This document shows, piece by piece, positions 32,809 to 41,135 of a DNA stretch of 52,632 nt. The number at the start of each line of letters is the position of its first letter. Within the stretch, counting starts at the first letter, position 1. The translations under genes were made by a program, and so were the position numbers. This DNA is from Elusimicrobiota bacterium (GTDB lineage: Bacteria; Elusimicrobiota; Elusimicrobia; UBA1565; UBA9628): NCBI GenBank assembly GCA_016212795.1, contig JACRDT010000039.1, forward strand, positions 1 through 52,632, in the 5' to 3' direction. The notes under the pieces were generated by a model. It was not told where the DNA came from and did no database searches. It saw only the letters and a program-made list of their open reading frames with translations.

Positions 32809-32851
32809 GTAGCTTGATATGCCCGTCCAGCAGGCCGGCAGAGCCTCGGCC

Positions 32852-32883
32852 GTATACTAGACTGATATGTCAGTCTAGTATAC
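32852..32883. promoter_or_regulatory. TetR operator: perfect 14-bp inverted repeat
   Basis: GTATACTAGACTGA and its exact complement TCAGTCTAGTATAC separated by 4 nt (TATG). It overlaps the -10 hexamer of the tetR promoter and the predicted transcription start, as expected for a repressor site. Confidence 0.85.
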
Positions 32884-32905
32884 AACCAAGACTATAGATT
32901 GTCAA
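32877..32905 (-). promoter_or_regulatory. Consensus promoter of the tetR-efflux operon
   Basis: Minus strand: TTGACA (32905-32900), exactly 17 nt, TATACT (32882-32877). Near-perfect sigma-70-type promoter whose -10 lies in the operator palindrome. The local DNA (32840-32935) is much more AT-rich than its surroundings. Confidence 0.85.
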
Positions 32906-32923
32906 TAGTAGTTTGTATTTACG

Positions 32924-33490
32924 CTATTTTCCCTGTAGGTGGAGGACGAAATCAGGACCGTCGTCAGCCGGGTAGTCAGCGAGGCTCTTGAGCGCCTGAT
33001 GACGGGAGACCTGACCCTTGTCCACGTCCAACCCGACTCTGTAGTCGCCGGGAGGGACCCTCAGGATGGTCTTGGCAGTCTCGCGACCCAGGTCCTTGAG
33101 GGCTCCGACGACGAGTTCCCCTGAAGGACAGAGGAGGATGCGCTCGACGTCCTGCCCGGCCAGGAAGGCCGCTTTCTGAGCCTTGCTGAACCTCTTCCTG
33201 GGGGCGCCCGCAAGCGAGCGGAGCTCGACCTTGTAGACGCCGCTCACGGCGTTCCACGCCAGGATCTCCCCCGCCAGTTGGCGGAGGTTCCAATACTGGT
33301 CGAAATGGCCGCAGGCGCGCTCCAGGTCCCCCGGCGCCCACGCCCCGGAGGGCTCGTGGCCCGGGTCCCGGTCGAACTTCCAGGCCTCATCCTGGGACCG
33401 GTCGTAGTGCTCCGGCTTGCTGGCCGGCGAACGCCTGTCCCAGAGAGCCATCGCCGGTCCCTCCACGAGGATGAGCGCGCTCGAAGCCAT
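32924..33490 (-). CDS. Hypothetical soluble protein
   Basis: 188 aa, family not recognised. No signal peptide or membrane segment. It opens with MASSALILVEGPAMALW and contains DLERACGHFDQYWNLRQLAGEILAWN, CPSGELVVGALKDL and a C-terminal DFVLHLQGK. The opening vaguely recalls Imm21-type immunity proteins (short hydrophobic strand, P-x-x-x-x-W, a 'D-x-x-R-A-C' motif), but I would not assign it without a profile search. ATG 33490 is 10 nt after a TATGAT box; a TTG at 33496 is an alternative. Divergent from the zinc-ribbon gene, with the two -10 boxes overlapping. Confidence 0.62.
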   Translation of the reverse strand: MASSALILVEGPAMALWDRRSPASKPEHYDRSQDEAWKFDRDPGHEPSGAWAPGDLERACGHFDQYWNLRQLAGEILAWNAVSGVYKVELRSLAGAPRKRFSKAQKAAFLAGQDVERILLCPSGELVVGALKDLGRETAKTILRVPPGDYRVGLDVDKGQVSRHQALKSLADYPADDGPDFVLHLQGK

Positions 33491-33497
33491 GCCCAAA

Positions 33498-33507
33498 TGG
33501 TATCATA
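33498..33507. promoter_or_regulatory. Overlapping divergent -10 boxes
   Basis: The sequence TGG-TATCATA gives TATCAT on the plus strand (33501-33506, 8 nt before ATG 33515) and TATGAT on the minus strand (33507-33502, 10-11 nt before ATG 33490). One near-symmetric site appears to serve both genes. Confidence 0.55.
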
Positions 33508-33514
33508 CGGCGCC

Positions 33515-34333
33515 ATGGCCGCGCCAGGACAGGACAAGACCCCCGAGAAGTGCCCGGGCTGCGGGGCGACCGTCGAGCCCGGGTGGACCGTCTGCGAGAA
33601 ATGCCTCCTTCCCAAGAACATCCTCGCAGGAGAGAACGAGGTCACCGTCGTCGTCAAGTGCCCGCACTGCGGCGGCCGCATCGGGCCCAACGACGCCTTG
33701 TGCCCCGCCTGCCGCAAGCCCCGGCCTCACATCGAGATCTCGCCCGAGAGCCGGGACACCCCTCCACCCAAACAGAGCAGCTCGTCCAATCCGATGGTCC
33801 TGCTGGCGATGGGGCTGGGGGCGCTCGTGTTCGGGGGCGTCCTGTACAACATGAAGACGGGCAAGCCCGAGGCGCCGGCGCCCGCCGAGGTCGTCGCGCC
33901 CCCCGTCTCCACCGCGGCGGCCGCCGCGGCCCTCGCCGCCGCGACGACGGCCCAGACTCCCGCCCCTCCGGACGAATGGGCCATCAAGGGGCAGGCCTAC
34001 GAGCTCATGTCGCTCAAGGCCGTCGGCGGCCTCGAGCTCACGTTCACGGACAGGCTCTCAGGGAAGAAGCACGCCGCCGTGACGGACGCCGCCGGCTCCT
34101 ACTCGGTCAAGGTGCCCATCCTCTCGGAAGGAGGATACCAGGTCTCGATCAAGGACAAAGGCCTCGAGCGCTCCTTCTTCGAGGAGATGGACCCGCCTTA
34201 CAAGTCCCAGGACAAGGGGCGGCGCAAGAGCGCCCTGGAGCTCATGGGCGGCTCGGAGGTCCTGCACGTGCCCATCATGCTGCCCCGCCCCCAGACCGAC
34301 CTGAGCTACGACGTCGTCCTGACGCCGCGCTGA
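33515..34333 (+). CDS. Zinc-ribbon membrane protein with extracytoplasmic beta domain
   Basis: 272 aa. Two zinc ribbons come first: CPGC-x11-CEKC and CPHC-x11-CPAC (residues about 10-65). A single membrane segment follows (MVLLAMGLGALVFGGVLY, about 89-106), then a Pro/Ala linker and a C-terminal beta-sandwich (WAIKGQAYELMSLKAVGGLELTFTDRLSGKKHAAVTDAAGSYSVKVP) resembling carboxypeptidase-regulatory-like domains. Cytoplasmic ribbons with an outer sensor-like domain suggest a structural or sensory role; no partner is evident. Stops directly against the convergent small zinc-ribbon gene (TGATCA). Confidence 0.78.
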   Translation: MAAPGQDKTPEKCPGCGATVEPGWTVCEKCLLPKNILAGENEVTVVVKCPHCGGRIGPNDALCPACRKPRPHIEISPESRDTPPPKQSSSSNPMVLLAMGLGALVFGGVLYNMKTGKPEAPAPAEVVAPPVSTAAAAAALAAATTAQTPAPPDEWAIKGQAYELMSLKAVGGLELTFTDRLSGKKHAAVTDAAGSYSVKVPILSEGGYQVSIKDKGLERSFFEEMDPPYKSQDKGRRKSALELMGGSEVLHVPIMLPRPQTDLSYDVVLTPR

Positions 34334-34645
34334 TCAATCGAAGTCGAACGGCCTCGGAGGCGGGCTGTCGTCCTTCTCCCGCTTGATGCGCTCCTTCTCC
34401 CTCTCGAACTTCTCCATGGCCGCGCGCTTCTGCTCCTCCAGCTTGTCCTTGGCGCCCACCAGGAAGTTCTTGAGCCGTTCCTTCTCCGCCTTCATCCTCT
34501 CGGTCGCGGCCTTGATGGGGTCGCCTCCCTGGTCCTTGGTGAGCGGCTTGGCCCAGTGCTCGATGACCTTGCCGTTCTCCCGCAAGGCCTCGAGCCTGGC
34601 CCCGCAGCACGGGCAGTCCACGTAGATTGTCTTGTCGGTCGGCAT
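34334..34645 (-). CDS. Small zinc-ribbon protein with charged coiled-coil tail
   Basis: 103 aa. The N-terminus carries a CPCC motif (VDCPCCGARLEAL), half of a zinc ribbon or a rubredoxin-like knuckle, followed by a long charged helix (ERMKAEKERLKNFLVGAKDKLEEQKRAAMEKFEREKERIKRE) likely to form a coiled coil. Similar CPCCGA-x-L starts occur in short uncharacterised bacterial proteins. ATG 34645 lies 6 nt after TGG-TATAAT, so the mRNA is probably leaderless. Its stop abuts that of the 33515 gene. Confidence 0.78.
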   Translation of the reverse strand: MPTDKTIYVDCPCCGARLEALRENGKVIEHWAKPLTKDQGGDPIKAATERMKAEKERLKNFLVGAKDKLEEQKRAAMEKFEREKERIKREKDDSPPPRPFDFD

Positions 34646-34650
34646 TTCGC

Positions 34651-34660
34651 TATTATACCA
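34651..34660. promoter_or_regulatory. Overlapping divergent -10 boxes next to element copy 2
   Basis: TATTATA gives TATTAT (plus, 34651-34656) toward the FKBP gene and TGG-TATAAT (minus, 34660-34652) toward the gene at 34645. Plus-strand transcription would begin at the first hairpin of the palindromic element. Confidence 0.55.
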
Positions 34661-34841
34661 CTCGCCCCCCCCCCCCCACGGGGGGGCGAGTAGCGGGGGG
34701 GCAAACGCCGTTTCATCAAGGAGTCATTATATGAAACAGATGCCGTTTCATCATCAAGGAGTTCCTCATGAAACAGAATATGCCCCCTCACTACTCGCCT
34801 CCCCGTACTCGACCCTCCCATGCGGGGGGAGGCGAGTGATT
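34660..34841. repeat. Palindromic element, full copy 2 (182 bp)
   Basis: Terminal CACTCGCC (34659-34666) / GGCGAGTG (34831-34838). The left hairpin has an expanded C-run. The central palindrome (CCGTTTCAT..AAGGAG..ATGAAACAG) is present twice, and the right hairpin has about 17 extra nt in its loop compared with copy 1. It contains two AAGGAG-spacer-ATG arrangements, and its right end supplies the GTG of the FKBP gene. Confidence 0.85.
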
Positions 34842-35528
34842 ACCGCGTTGGCACTCGCCGCATCGCTGTTCGGGCTGGGAACGACCCGCGCCGAGGAGGC
34901 TCCCCCATCCAAAGACAACCGCGCGAAGCTGGTCACGGACGACCAGAAGACGCTCTACGCCCTCGGCATGGCGGTCGGCGGGAAGCTCTCCTCCTTCTCC
35001 CTCAAGCCCGCCGAGATCGTCTATGTCACGATGGGCCTCGCCGACGCCCTCGCCGAGCAGAAGCCCCAGGTGGACATGGCGGTCTTCGGCCCCAAGATCG
35101 ACGAGCTGCGCCAGAAGCGCGCCTCCGCCGCGAGCGCCGCCGAGAAGAGCAGGGGCCTCGCCTATCTCGAGAAGACCGCCAAGGAGCCCAAGGCCGTCCG
35201 CCTTCCCTCGGGGCCCGTCTACGTCAGCCTCAAGGAAGGCAGCGGCCCATCGCCCACGACGGCCGACACGATCAAGGTCCACTACCGCGGGACCTTCCTC
35301 GACGGGAGGGAGTTCGACAGCTCCTACGGCAGGGGCGAGCCCGCCGTGTTCCCGCTGGCCAACATGATCTCCTGCTGGAAAGAGGTCTTCCCGAAGCTGC
35401 GCGCCGGCGCCAAGGCCAAGCTCGTCTGCCCCTCGGACCTCGCCTACGGCGACGCCGGCCGGCCCGGCATCCCCGGCGGCTCGACCCTCGTCTTCGAGAT
35501 CGAGCTGCTCGAAGTCGTCAAGAAGTAG
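34836..35528 (+). CDS. Secreted FKBP-type peptidyl-prolyl isomerase
   Basis: 230-aa periplasmic folding catalyst. The signal peptide MITALALAASLFGLGTTRA starts at GTG 34836, inside the right terminal repeat of the palindromic element. An N-terminal dimerisation-type helical region (KLVTDDQKTLYALGMAVGGKL ..., about 28-115) is followed by the FKBP_C domain (IKVHYRGTFLDGREFDSSYGRGEP ... LRAGAKAKLVCPSDLAYGDAG ... IPGGSTLVFEIELLEV), as in FkpA/Mip. An in-frame ATG at 34731 with AAGGAG upstream would add about 35 odd residues in front of the signal peptide, so I prefer the GTG. Confidence 0.87.
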   Translation: MITALALAASLFGLGTTRAEEAPPSKDNRAKLVTDDQKTLYALGMAVGGKLSSFSLKPAEIVYVTMGLADALAEQKPQVDMAVFGPKIDELRQKRASAASAAEKSRGLAYLEKTAKEPKAVRLPSGPVYVSLKEGSGPSPTTADTIKVHYRGTFLDGREFDSSYGRGEPAVFPLANMISCWKEVFPKLRAGAKAKLVCPSDLAYGDAGRPGIPGGSTLVFEIELLEVVKK

Positions 35529-35539
35529 CCCCTGACGCC

Positions 35540-36444
35540 TCAGGATTTCTTGGCGGCGGCTTGGCCGATGAAGCTGCCCGGCTCCACGTCGCGGGTGAGC
35601 CAGACGTTGCTGCCGATCTGGGAGCCCTTGCCGACGCGGACCGTCCCCAGGATGGTGGCGCCCGCGTAGACGATGACGTCGTCCTCGACGTCGGGGTGCC
35701 GCTTGACCCCCTTGATGGGGTTGCCGTCCTTGTCGAGCGGGAAGCTCTTGGCCCCGAGGGTCACGCCCTGGTAGAGGCGGACGTTCCTGCCGATGGAGGT
35801 CGTCTCGCCGATGACCACCCCGGTCCCGTGGTCGATGAAGAAGCTCTCGCCGATCGCCGCCCCCGGGTGGATGTCGATGCCGGTCGCGCTGTGCGCGTGC
35901 TCGGTGATGATGCGGGGCAGCAGCGGGACCTTGAGCAGGTAGAGCTCGTGGGCGATGCGCTGGAAGGTGATGGCGAAGATGCCGGGGTAGCAGAAGACCG
36001 TCTCGGCCGGGCAGGTCGCGGCCGGGTCGCCCAGGTAGGCGGCGTGGACGTCGGTCATCAGCAGCCGCTGGACGCGCGGCAGGGCCTTCATGAAGTCCCG
36101 CGTGCGCTCCCGGGCCAGGCCCGGGCAGGACGGGCAGGCGTCGCGACGGTTGTCGCAGAAGAAGCAGAAGGCCCGCAGCATCTGCTCCTCGAAGATCCGG
36201 GAGGCGCGGTCGAGCATCGTGCCGATGGCGTGGGGCATGGCGCCCGGCGAGAACTGGTAGTCGCCGTAGTAGCCGGGGAAGAGCGCCGAGCGAACGAGCT
36301 CGGTGGCTTCGATGACGGCGTCGCGCGACGGCAGGGGCTCGGCGACCATCTTCCTCTTCAACGGGCTGATGGAGTCGTCGCAATGCGAGCTCAAGGCCTT
36401 GACGACGTCGTCCAGGACCGACGCGCCCTTCTCTCCGTGATCCT

Positions 36445-36448
<4 letters not shown>
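35540..36448 (-). CDS. cysE: Serine O-acetyltransferase
   Basis: Makes O-acetyl-L-serine from serine and acetyl-CoA, first step of cysteine synthesis. 302 aa: an N-terminal helical SATase region (about 1-180, unusually with the Cys cluster [14 protein letters not shown]) and a left-handed beta-helix of hexapeptide repeats ([32 protein letters not shown] ... LGAKSFP ... [14 protein letters not shown]). This is the longer EpsC-like form. ATG 36448 overlaps the cysK stop (ATGA) with GGAGG 5 nt upstream, so it is coupled to the enzyme using its product. CXXC-type cysteines near residues 115-125 could bind a metal or sense redox state. Confidence 0.92.
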
Positions 36449-37383
<935 letters not shown>

Positions 37384-37401
37384 TCATTCAAGCAAATTCC
37401 G

Positions 37402-37410
37402 TGGTATACT
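37402..37410 (+). promoter_or_regulatory. Extended -10 (TGG-TATACT) of the 37.4-kb gene
   Basis: TGG-TATACT ends 6 nt before ATG 37417, which directly begins a signal peptide; strong leaderless arrangement. It lies within the divergent cysK promoter region. Confidence 0.6.
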
Positions 37411-37416
37411 GTCCTC

Positions 37417-38343
37417 ATGACCCCGATCCTCCCGCTCTTGGCCGCCGCCGCCAGCCTCGCCCTCGCGTCCGGACCCGCCAACGCCGTTCCCAAAGGCGCC
37501 CCGGACGCTCGGCCTCCGGCCTCGACCGCGTCCGGACCAGGGACGCTGGGCTCCACCGATTTCAGCTACACCGGGGCCGCCCGGCTGCGGGCCCTGCCCG
37601 CCGAGGGAGTGCCGGCCCCCGGGCCCATCGTCTCCTTCTCGGCCGCGCTCCCGGCGGTCGGACGCATCACCGACCTCGGCCTCCTGGCGCAGACCGGGCG
37701 CAAGAACCTCTACTCCTACAACGATACGCGAGAGCAGCATGACGCGTTCCTGGTCATGTGGGCCCCCATCCTGAGCGCCGCGGGCTTCACGCCCGGCCAA
37801 CCCACCCGGGAGCACAGCCTCTCGGTCCTGCCCTACGAAGGCGGCGACGACCTCGTGGTCCGCGAATTCCTGGCCGAGCCCCTGCAGTTCAAGCCCAAGG
37901 ACGAGCCCGACCGGCTGGCCAACCTCGCCATGGTCGCGGGGGCCGCCCGGGACGCCGGGTTCCCCGTCATCGCCAACTATCTCGTCGACCATCCGTACCT
38001 CCTCCCCACCTACGCCCTCTACTACGTGACGCACGGCGCGGACAAGCTGGAGCGCGAGGTCCAGGTGCGGGTCCTCAAGAAGGAAGGCGTCGACCCCGCC
38101 GTCCTCGAGCGCGCGGGGCTCAAGGTCCTGCAATCGAAGGACGACTTCGTCACGGTCTACATCGGCCAGGAGGTCGGGATGGTCTACCGGGCGGCCGACG
38201 AGCTCCCGGACCTCCAGCTCAAGATCGACGAGTTCAAGAAGTTCATCGCCGGGCAGGGCGGACGGTTCCTGGAAGCCAAGGTCACGGCGCTGCCCCCGGG
38301 CTCCTGGCGAAAATACGTCGCGGACCTGTACTTCTTCTTCTGA
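37417..38343 (+). CDS. Secreted protein of unknown function
   Basis: 308 aa. Signal peptide MTPILPLLAAAASLALASGPANA, then a short Pro/Ala-rich stretch and a folded domain of about 240 residues. Recognisable stretches are SYNDTREQHDAFLVMWAPIL, DPAVLERAGLKVLQSKDDFVTVYIGQE and LKIDEFKKFIAGQGGRFLEAKVTALPPGSWRKY; I do not recognise the family. The N-terminal composition resembles the proteins at 2640 and 7075. Expressed from its own promoter. Confidence 0.7.
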   Translation: MTPILPLLAAAASLALASGPANAVPKGAPDARPPASTASGPGTLGSTDFSYTGAARLRALPAEGVPAPGPIVSFSAALPAVGRITDLGLLAQTGRKNLYSYNDTREQHDAFLVMWAPILSAAGFTPGQPTREHSLSVLPYEGGDDLVVREFLAEPLQFKPKDEPDRLANLAMVAGAARDAGFPVIANYLVDHPYLLPTYALYYVTHGADKLEREVQVRVLKKEGVDPAVLERAGLKVLQSKDDFVTVYIGQEVGMVYRAADELPDLQLKIDEFKKFIAGQGGRFLEAKVTALPPGSWRKYVADLYFFF

Positions 38344-38412
38344 CCCGCGGCCGGCCTACTGCCGGGACTTCCTGACGGGCGCCTTTTGGAGCGTCACGTC
38401 CCCGGAGCCGGA

Positions 38413-39414
38413 CTACTCCAGGGGCTCGAGCGCCGGGCAGGCCAGGCCCGTCAGGGCGTTGACCTTCCCCTTCCAGCGCGAGCCGGGCGCCATCGAGCCC
38501 CAGCGGGCCTGGTCGAAGTCGCAGGAGTACTCCTTGCCCCCGCCCTGCAGGCGGACGCTGTAGCGCTCGTGGCGGGCCCCCTGCCGCTCGCAGCCCCTGC
38601 AGCTCCCGGTCCGCGCCAGGGACGCCTCGGGCCACGACGGAGGGTCGGCGAACCCGCCGGTCCGGCTCTCCGCGCGCAGCTTGGACCAGCGGTCCACGGC
38701 GTACCGGCAATGCTCGTCGTAGACGGGCTTGTCGCGGTAGCGCGTCGTGCACTGCTCCTCCTCCGAGAAGGTGCCGTCGCCCCGGTCGCGCTGCACGGTC
38801 TTGCAGTCCTCCCCGTCGGGGACGGACTCGTGGGAGCGGACCTCGCGGGACCTGGAGACGTCGTAGGCGTCGGAGGGCATCGCGTCGCACCAGCCGGAGT
38901 CCCGGACGCCGCGGTAGGACTCGATCTCGACCTCCCGCTCCCAACGGTGGGCGGCCACCGAGAGCGCAAGCTCCTTCGACGAGAGCCGCAGCCCGATGAG
39001 CAGCAGGACGACCCCCGCGGCCGCCCCGGCGGCGATCTTCAGGCCGCGCCTGAGCCCCGAGCTCTCGCGCTCCTCGGCGAGGGCGTCCAACGCCTCCTCG
39101 GCGGCCTTGCCAGGCCCCTCGGCGCCGCCCCCGGCGACCAGCTTGACCGAGGCGGCCCCGTCCATGGCGCCGCCGCAGGAGACGCAGAACTTGACCTTGG
39201 CGCCGTTGGCCGTCTTGCACGCCAGGCACAGGCGGTCCGCCCCGAAGTACTCGTGGTCCCCGGCCTCGACCTTGTCCTCGGCGGAAGGGAAGTAGCGCTT
39301 CTCGGGGTTCTGCCGGGCGCCGCAGTTGGGGCAGAACCGGTGGGTCTTGCCCAGCAGCTTCCGGGTCGAGCAGAACTCGCAGTCCCAGAGCATCTCGTAG
39401 ACGCGCTCGGCCAT
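38413..39414 (-). CDS. Zinc-ribbon membrane protein with Cys-rich outer domain
   Basis: 333 aa. Two cytoplasmic zinc-binding modules (CEFC-x14-CPNC and CLAC-x12-CVSC, about residues 12-80) precede a membrane segment (LKIAAGAAAGVVLLLIGLRL, about 125-144). The extracytoplasmic part of about 185 residues contains many cysteines (GWCDAM, EDCKT, EQCTT, EHCRY, SCRGCERQ, YSCDF), suggesting disulfides, and is otherwise unknown. Same overall plan as the protein at 33515. It follows the DUF47 gene by 10 bp and may belong to the pit operon. Confidence 0.76.
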   Translation of the reverse strand: MAERVYEMLWDCEFCSTRKLLGKTHRFCPNCGARQNPEKRYFPSAEDKVEAGDHEYFGADRLCLACKTANGAKVKFCVSCGGAMDGAASVKLVAGGGAEGPGKAAEEALDALAEERESSGLRRGLKIAAGAAAGVVLLLIGLRLSSKELALSVAAHRWEREVEIESYRGVRDSGWCDAMPSDAYDVSRSREVRSHESVPDGEDCKTVQRDRGDGTFSEEEQCTTRYRDKPVYDEHCRYAVDRWSKLRAESRTGGFADPPSWPEASLARTGSCRGCERQGARHERYSVRLQGGGKEYSCDFDQARWGSMAPGSRWKGKVNALTGLACPALEPLE

Positions 39415-39424
39415 CGGAGCCCCC

Positions 39425-40042
39425 TCAGGTGATCTTCACGACGATGTCGCTGATGATGTCGGCCGCCTCGTCGCCCCGGTCGGCGGCGTTGGAGAGGTGC
39501 CGGCAGATCTCCCGCATCTTGAGGATGTAGACCACGTCGGTGGACCGGAAGAGCTCGACGAGGGCCTCCCGGTAGCGGTGCTCGACGAAGTTCTCGGACT
39601 TCTTGGCGCGGATGACGTGCTGGGTGCAGACGGTGGGATGCGCCATGATCTGGGGGATGGCGGCGGCGATCTCCCGGGCGGCGTCGCTCAAGCCCTCGCT
39701 CATGCGCTTGAGGTGCTCGGTAGGCTGGACCTCGAAGAGCGTCATCTCCTCGACGGTGGACTTGGCGTAGTCGAGCATGTCGTCGATGTCGCGCGACAGC
39801 GCGTTGATGTCCTCGCGGTCGAAGGGGGTGATGAAGGAGAGGTTCAGCTCCTCGATGAGGATGCGGCGCATCTCGTCGGCCTCGGCCTCGAGCTGCTCCA
39901 CCCGGGCGCCCTTCGCCGGGGTCGGGTCCTTGAAGTAGTCGAGCAGGGCCTGCATGCCCTCGGAGGTCTTCTTGGCCTGCTCGTGGAGCATCTTCACGAA
40001 ATCCCTCTTCGGCGGGAAGAACAGGTCCCTGAGTCCCATCAT
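39425..40042 (-). CDS. PhoU-like DUF47 protein
   Basis: 205-aa helical cytoplasmic protein of the DUF47/YkaA family, distant relatives of PhoU. Features: FFPPKRDFVKMLHEQAKKTSEGMQALLDYF, FDREDINALSRDIDDMLDYAKSTVEEM and the C-terminal RHLSNAADRGDEAADIISDIVVK, with metal-binding-like E/D-x3-D patterns. Members are regularly encoded beside Pit phosphate transporters and are thought to regulate them. Here ATG 40042 overlaps the pit stop (ATGA), which supports that link. Confidence 0.9.
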   Translation of the reverse strand: MMGLRDLFFPPKRDFVKMLHEQAKKTSEGMQALLDYFKDPTPAKGARVEQLEAEADEMRRILIEELNLSFITPFDREDINALSRDIDDMLDYAKSTVEEMTLFEVQPTEHLKRMSEGLSDAAREIAAAIPQIMAHPTVCTQHVIRAKKSENFVEHRYREALVELFRSTDVVYILKMREICRHLSNAADRGDEAADIISDIVVKIT

Positions 40043-41058
40043 GACCCCCTGAACAGCCTCATCCCCACGCTGCCCGACCAGTACGCGCCCGCGCCGATCG
40101 CGACGGCGGCGGGGATGGTGATGACCCACGCCAGCGCGATGTCGAAAGCCGTGGTCCAGCGGACGGCCTTGATGCGCTCGGCGCTGCCCACGCCCGTGAT
40201 GGACGAGGAGACGATGTGCGTCGTCGAGACCGGCCAGCCCAGCAGGGCCGCGGCCAGGATGACGCCGGCCGAGGCGGTCTGCGCCGCGAACCCGTTGATG
40301 GGCTTGAGCTTGTAGATCCTGTTGCCCACGGTCTTGATGATGCGCCAGCCCCCGGTCGCGGTCCCCAACCCCATCGCGCCGGCGCACAAGCCCACGACCC
40401 ACCAAGGGACGGCGAACGAACCCAGATAACCGAGCGACATGAGCGCCATGGTGATGACCCCCATGGATTTCTGGGCGTCATTGGTGCCGTGGGACAGGGC
40501 CATGGCGATGGCCGAAACCAGCTGAAGCTTCTTGTAGCCCTCGTTGGCCCTCGGGGTGAAGCCCCGCGAGACGAAATTGAGGGCATGCTGGATCCAGTAT
40601 CCCGCGAACGCCCCCACCAGCGGCGAGGCGCACAGGACGACCACCACGGTGACGAACCCGTGCAGTTTGATGTGCCCGAGCCCGAACCCGGCGAGCACGG
40701 CCCCCGCCAGGCTGCCGAGCAGGGCGTGGCTCGACGACGAGGGGATCCCGAAGTACCAGGTGACGAGGTCCCAGACGATACCGCCGATCAGGGCCGCGAT
40801 CATGACCCCGGTCGTGACCGCCGAAGGCTGGATGATGGCGGAGCCGATGGTCTTGGCCACGGCCGTCCCGAACAGGAACGGGCCGATGAACTCGGCCGCG
40901 GCGGCCACGACGAGCGCGGTCTCGGGCTGGAAGGCCCTCGTCGAGACCATCGTCGCCACCACGTTGGCCGCGTCGTGGAAGCCGTTGACGAAGTCGAACA
41001 CCAAGGCGAGGACCACGACGATGGCCGCCAGGATCAGGCCGGAGGGGATCGCGTCCAT
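40039..41058 (-). CDS. pit: Low-affinity inorganic phosphate transporter (PiT family)
   Basis: 339-aa membrane protein with about 10 segments and two PiT repeats: FDFVNGFHDAANVVATMVSTRA near the N-terminus and ALSHGTNDAQKSMGVI in the second half. The family moves metal-phosphate or Na/H-phosphate. ATG 41058 removes a Pro/Gly-rich upstream extension that lies in repeat DNA. Half of a palindromic element (41071-41135) sits between it and murQ. Operon with the DUF47 gene. Confidence 0.92.
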   Translation of the reverse strand: MDAIPSGLILAAIVVVLALVFDFVNGFHDAANVVATMVSTRAFQPETALVVAAAAEFIGPFLFGTAVAKTIGSAIIQPSAVTTGVMIAALIGGIVWDLVTWYFGIPSSSSHALLGSLAGAVLAGFGLGHIKLHGFVTVVVVLCASPLVGAFAGYWIQHALNFVSRGFTPRANEGYKKLQLVSAIAMALSHGTNDAQKSMGVITMALMSLGYLGSFAVPWWVVGLCAGAMGLGTATGGWRIIKTVGNRIYKLKPINGFAAQTASAGVILAAALLGWPVSTTHIVSSSITGVGSAERIKAVRWTTAFDIALAWVITIPAAVAIGAGAYWSGSVGMRLFRGS

Positions 41059-41070
41059 GTCAGCGGCCCC

Positions 41071-41135
41071 CAAGCCAGCGGCCCCCCCCGCGGGGGGGCT
41101 GCTTGCGTCCGGGGGGGACACGCCGTCTCATGAAG
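41071..41135. repeat. Palindromic element, diverged left-half copy 4
   Basis: Hairpin with arms CAAGC-c-AGC and GCT-GCTTG around a C-run/G-run, followed by CGGGGGGG, then CGCCGTCTCATGAAGGA, which aligns with the core of the other copies. The outer stem sequence differs from ACTCGCC/GGCGAGT yet still pairs. It overlaps the murQ stop codon (TCA at 41128-41130 on the plus strand). Confidence 0.65.

Noticed and set aside
32924..33490. Firm call as Imm21-type immunity protein
   Set aside because: Only a loose resemblance at the N-terminus; needs a profile search.
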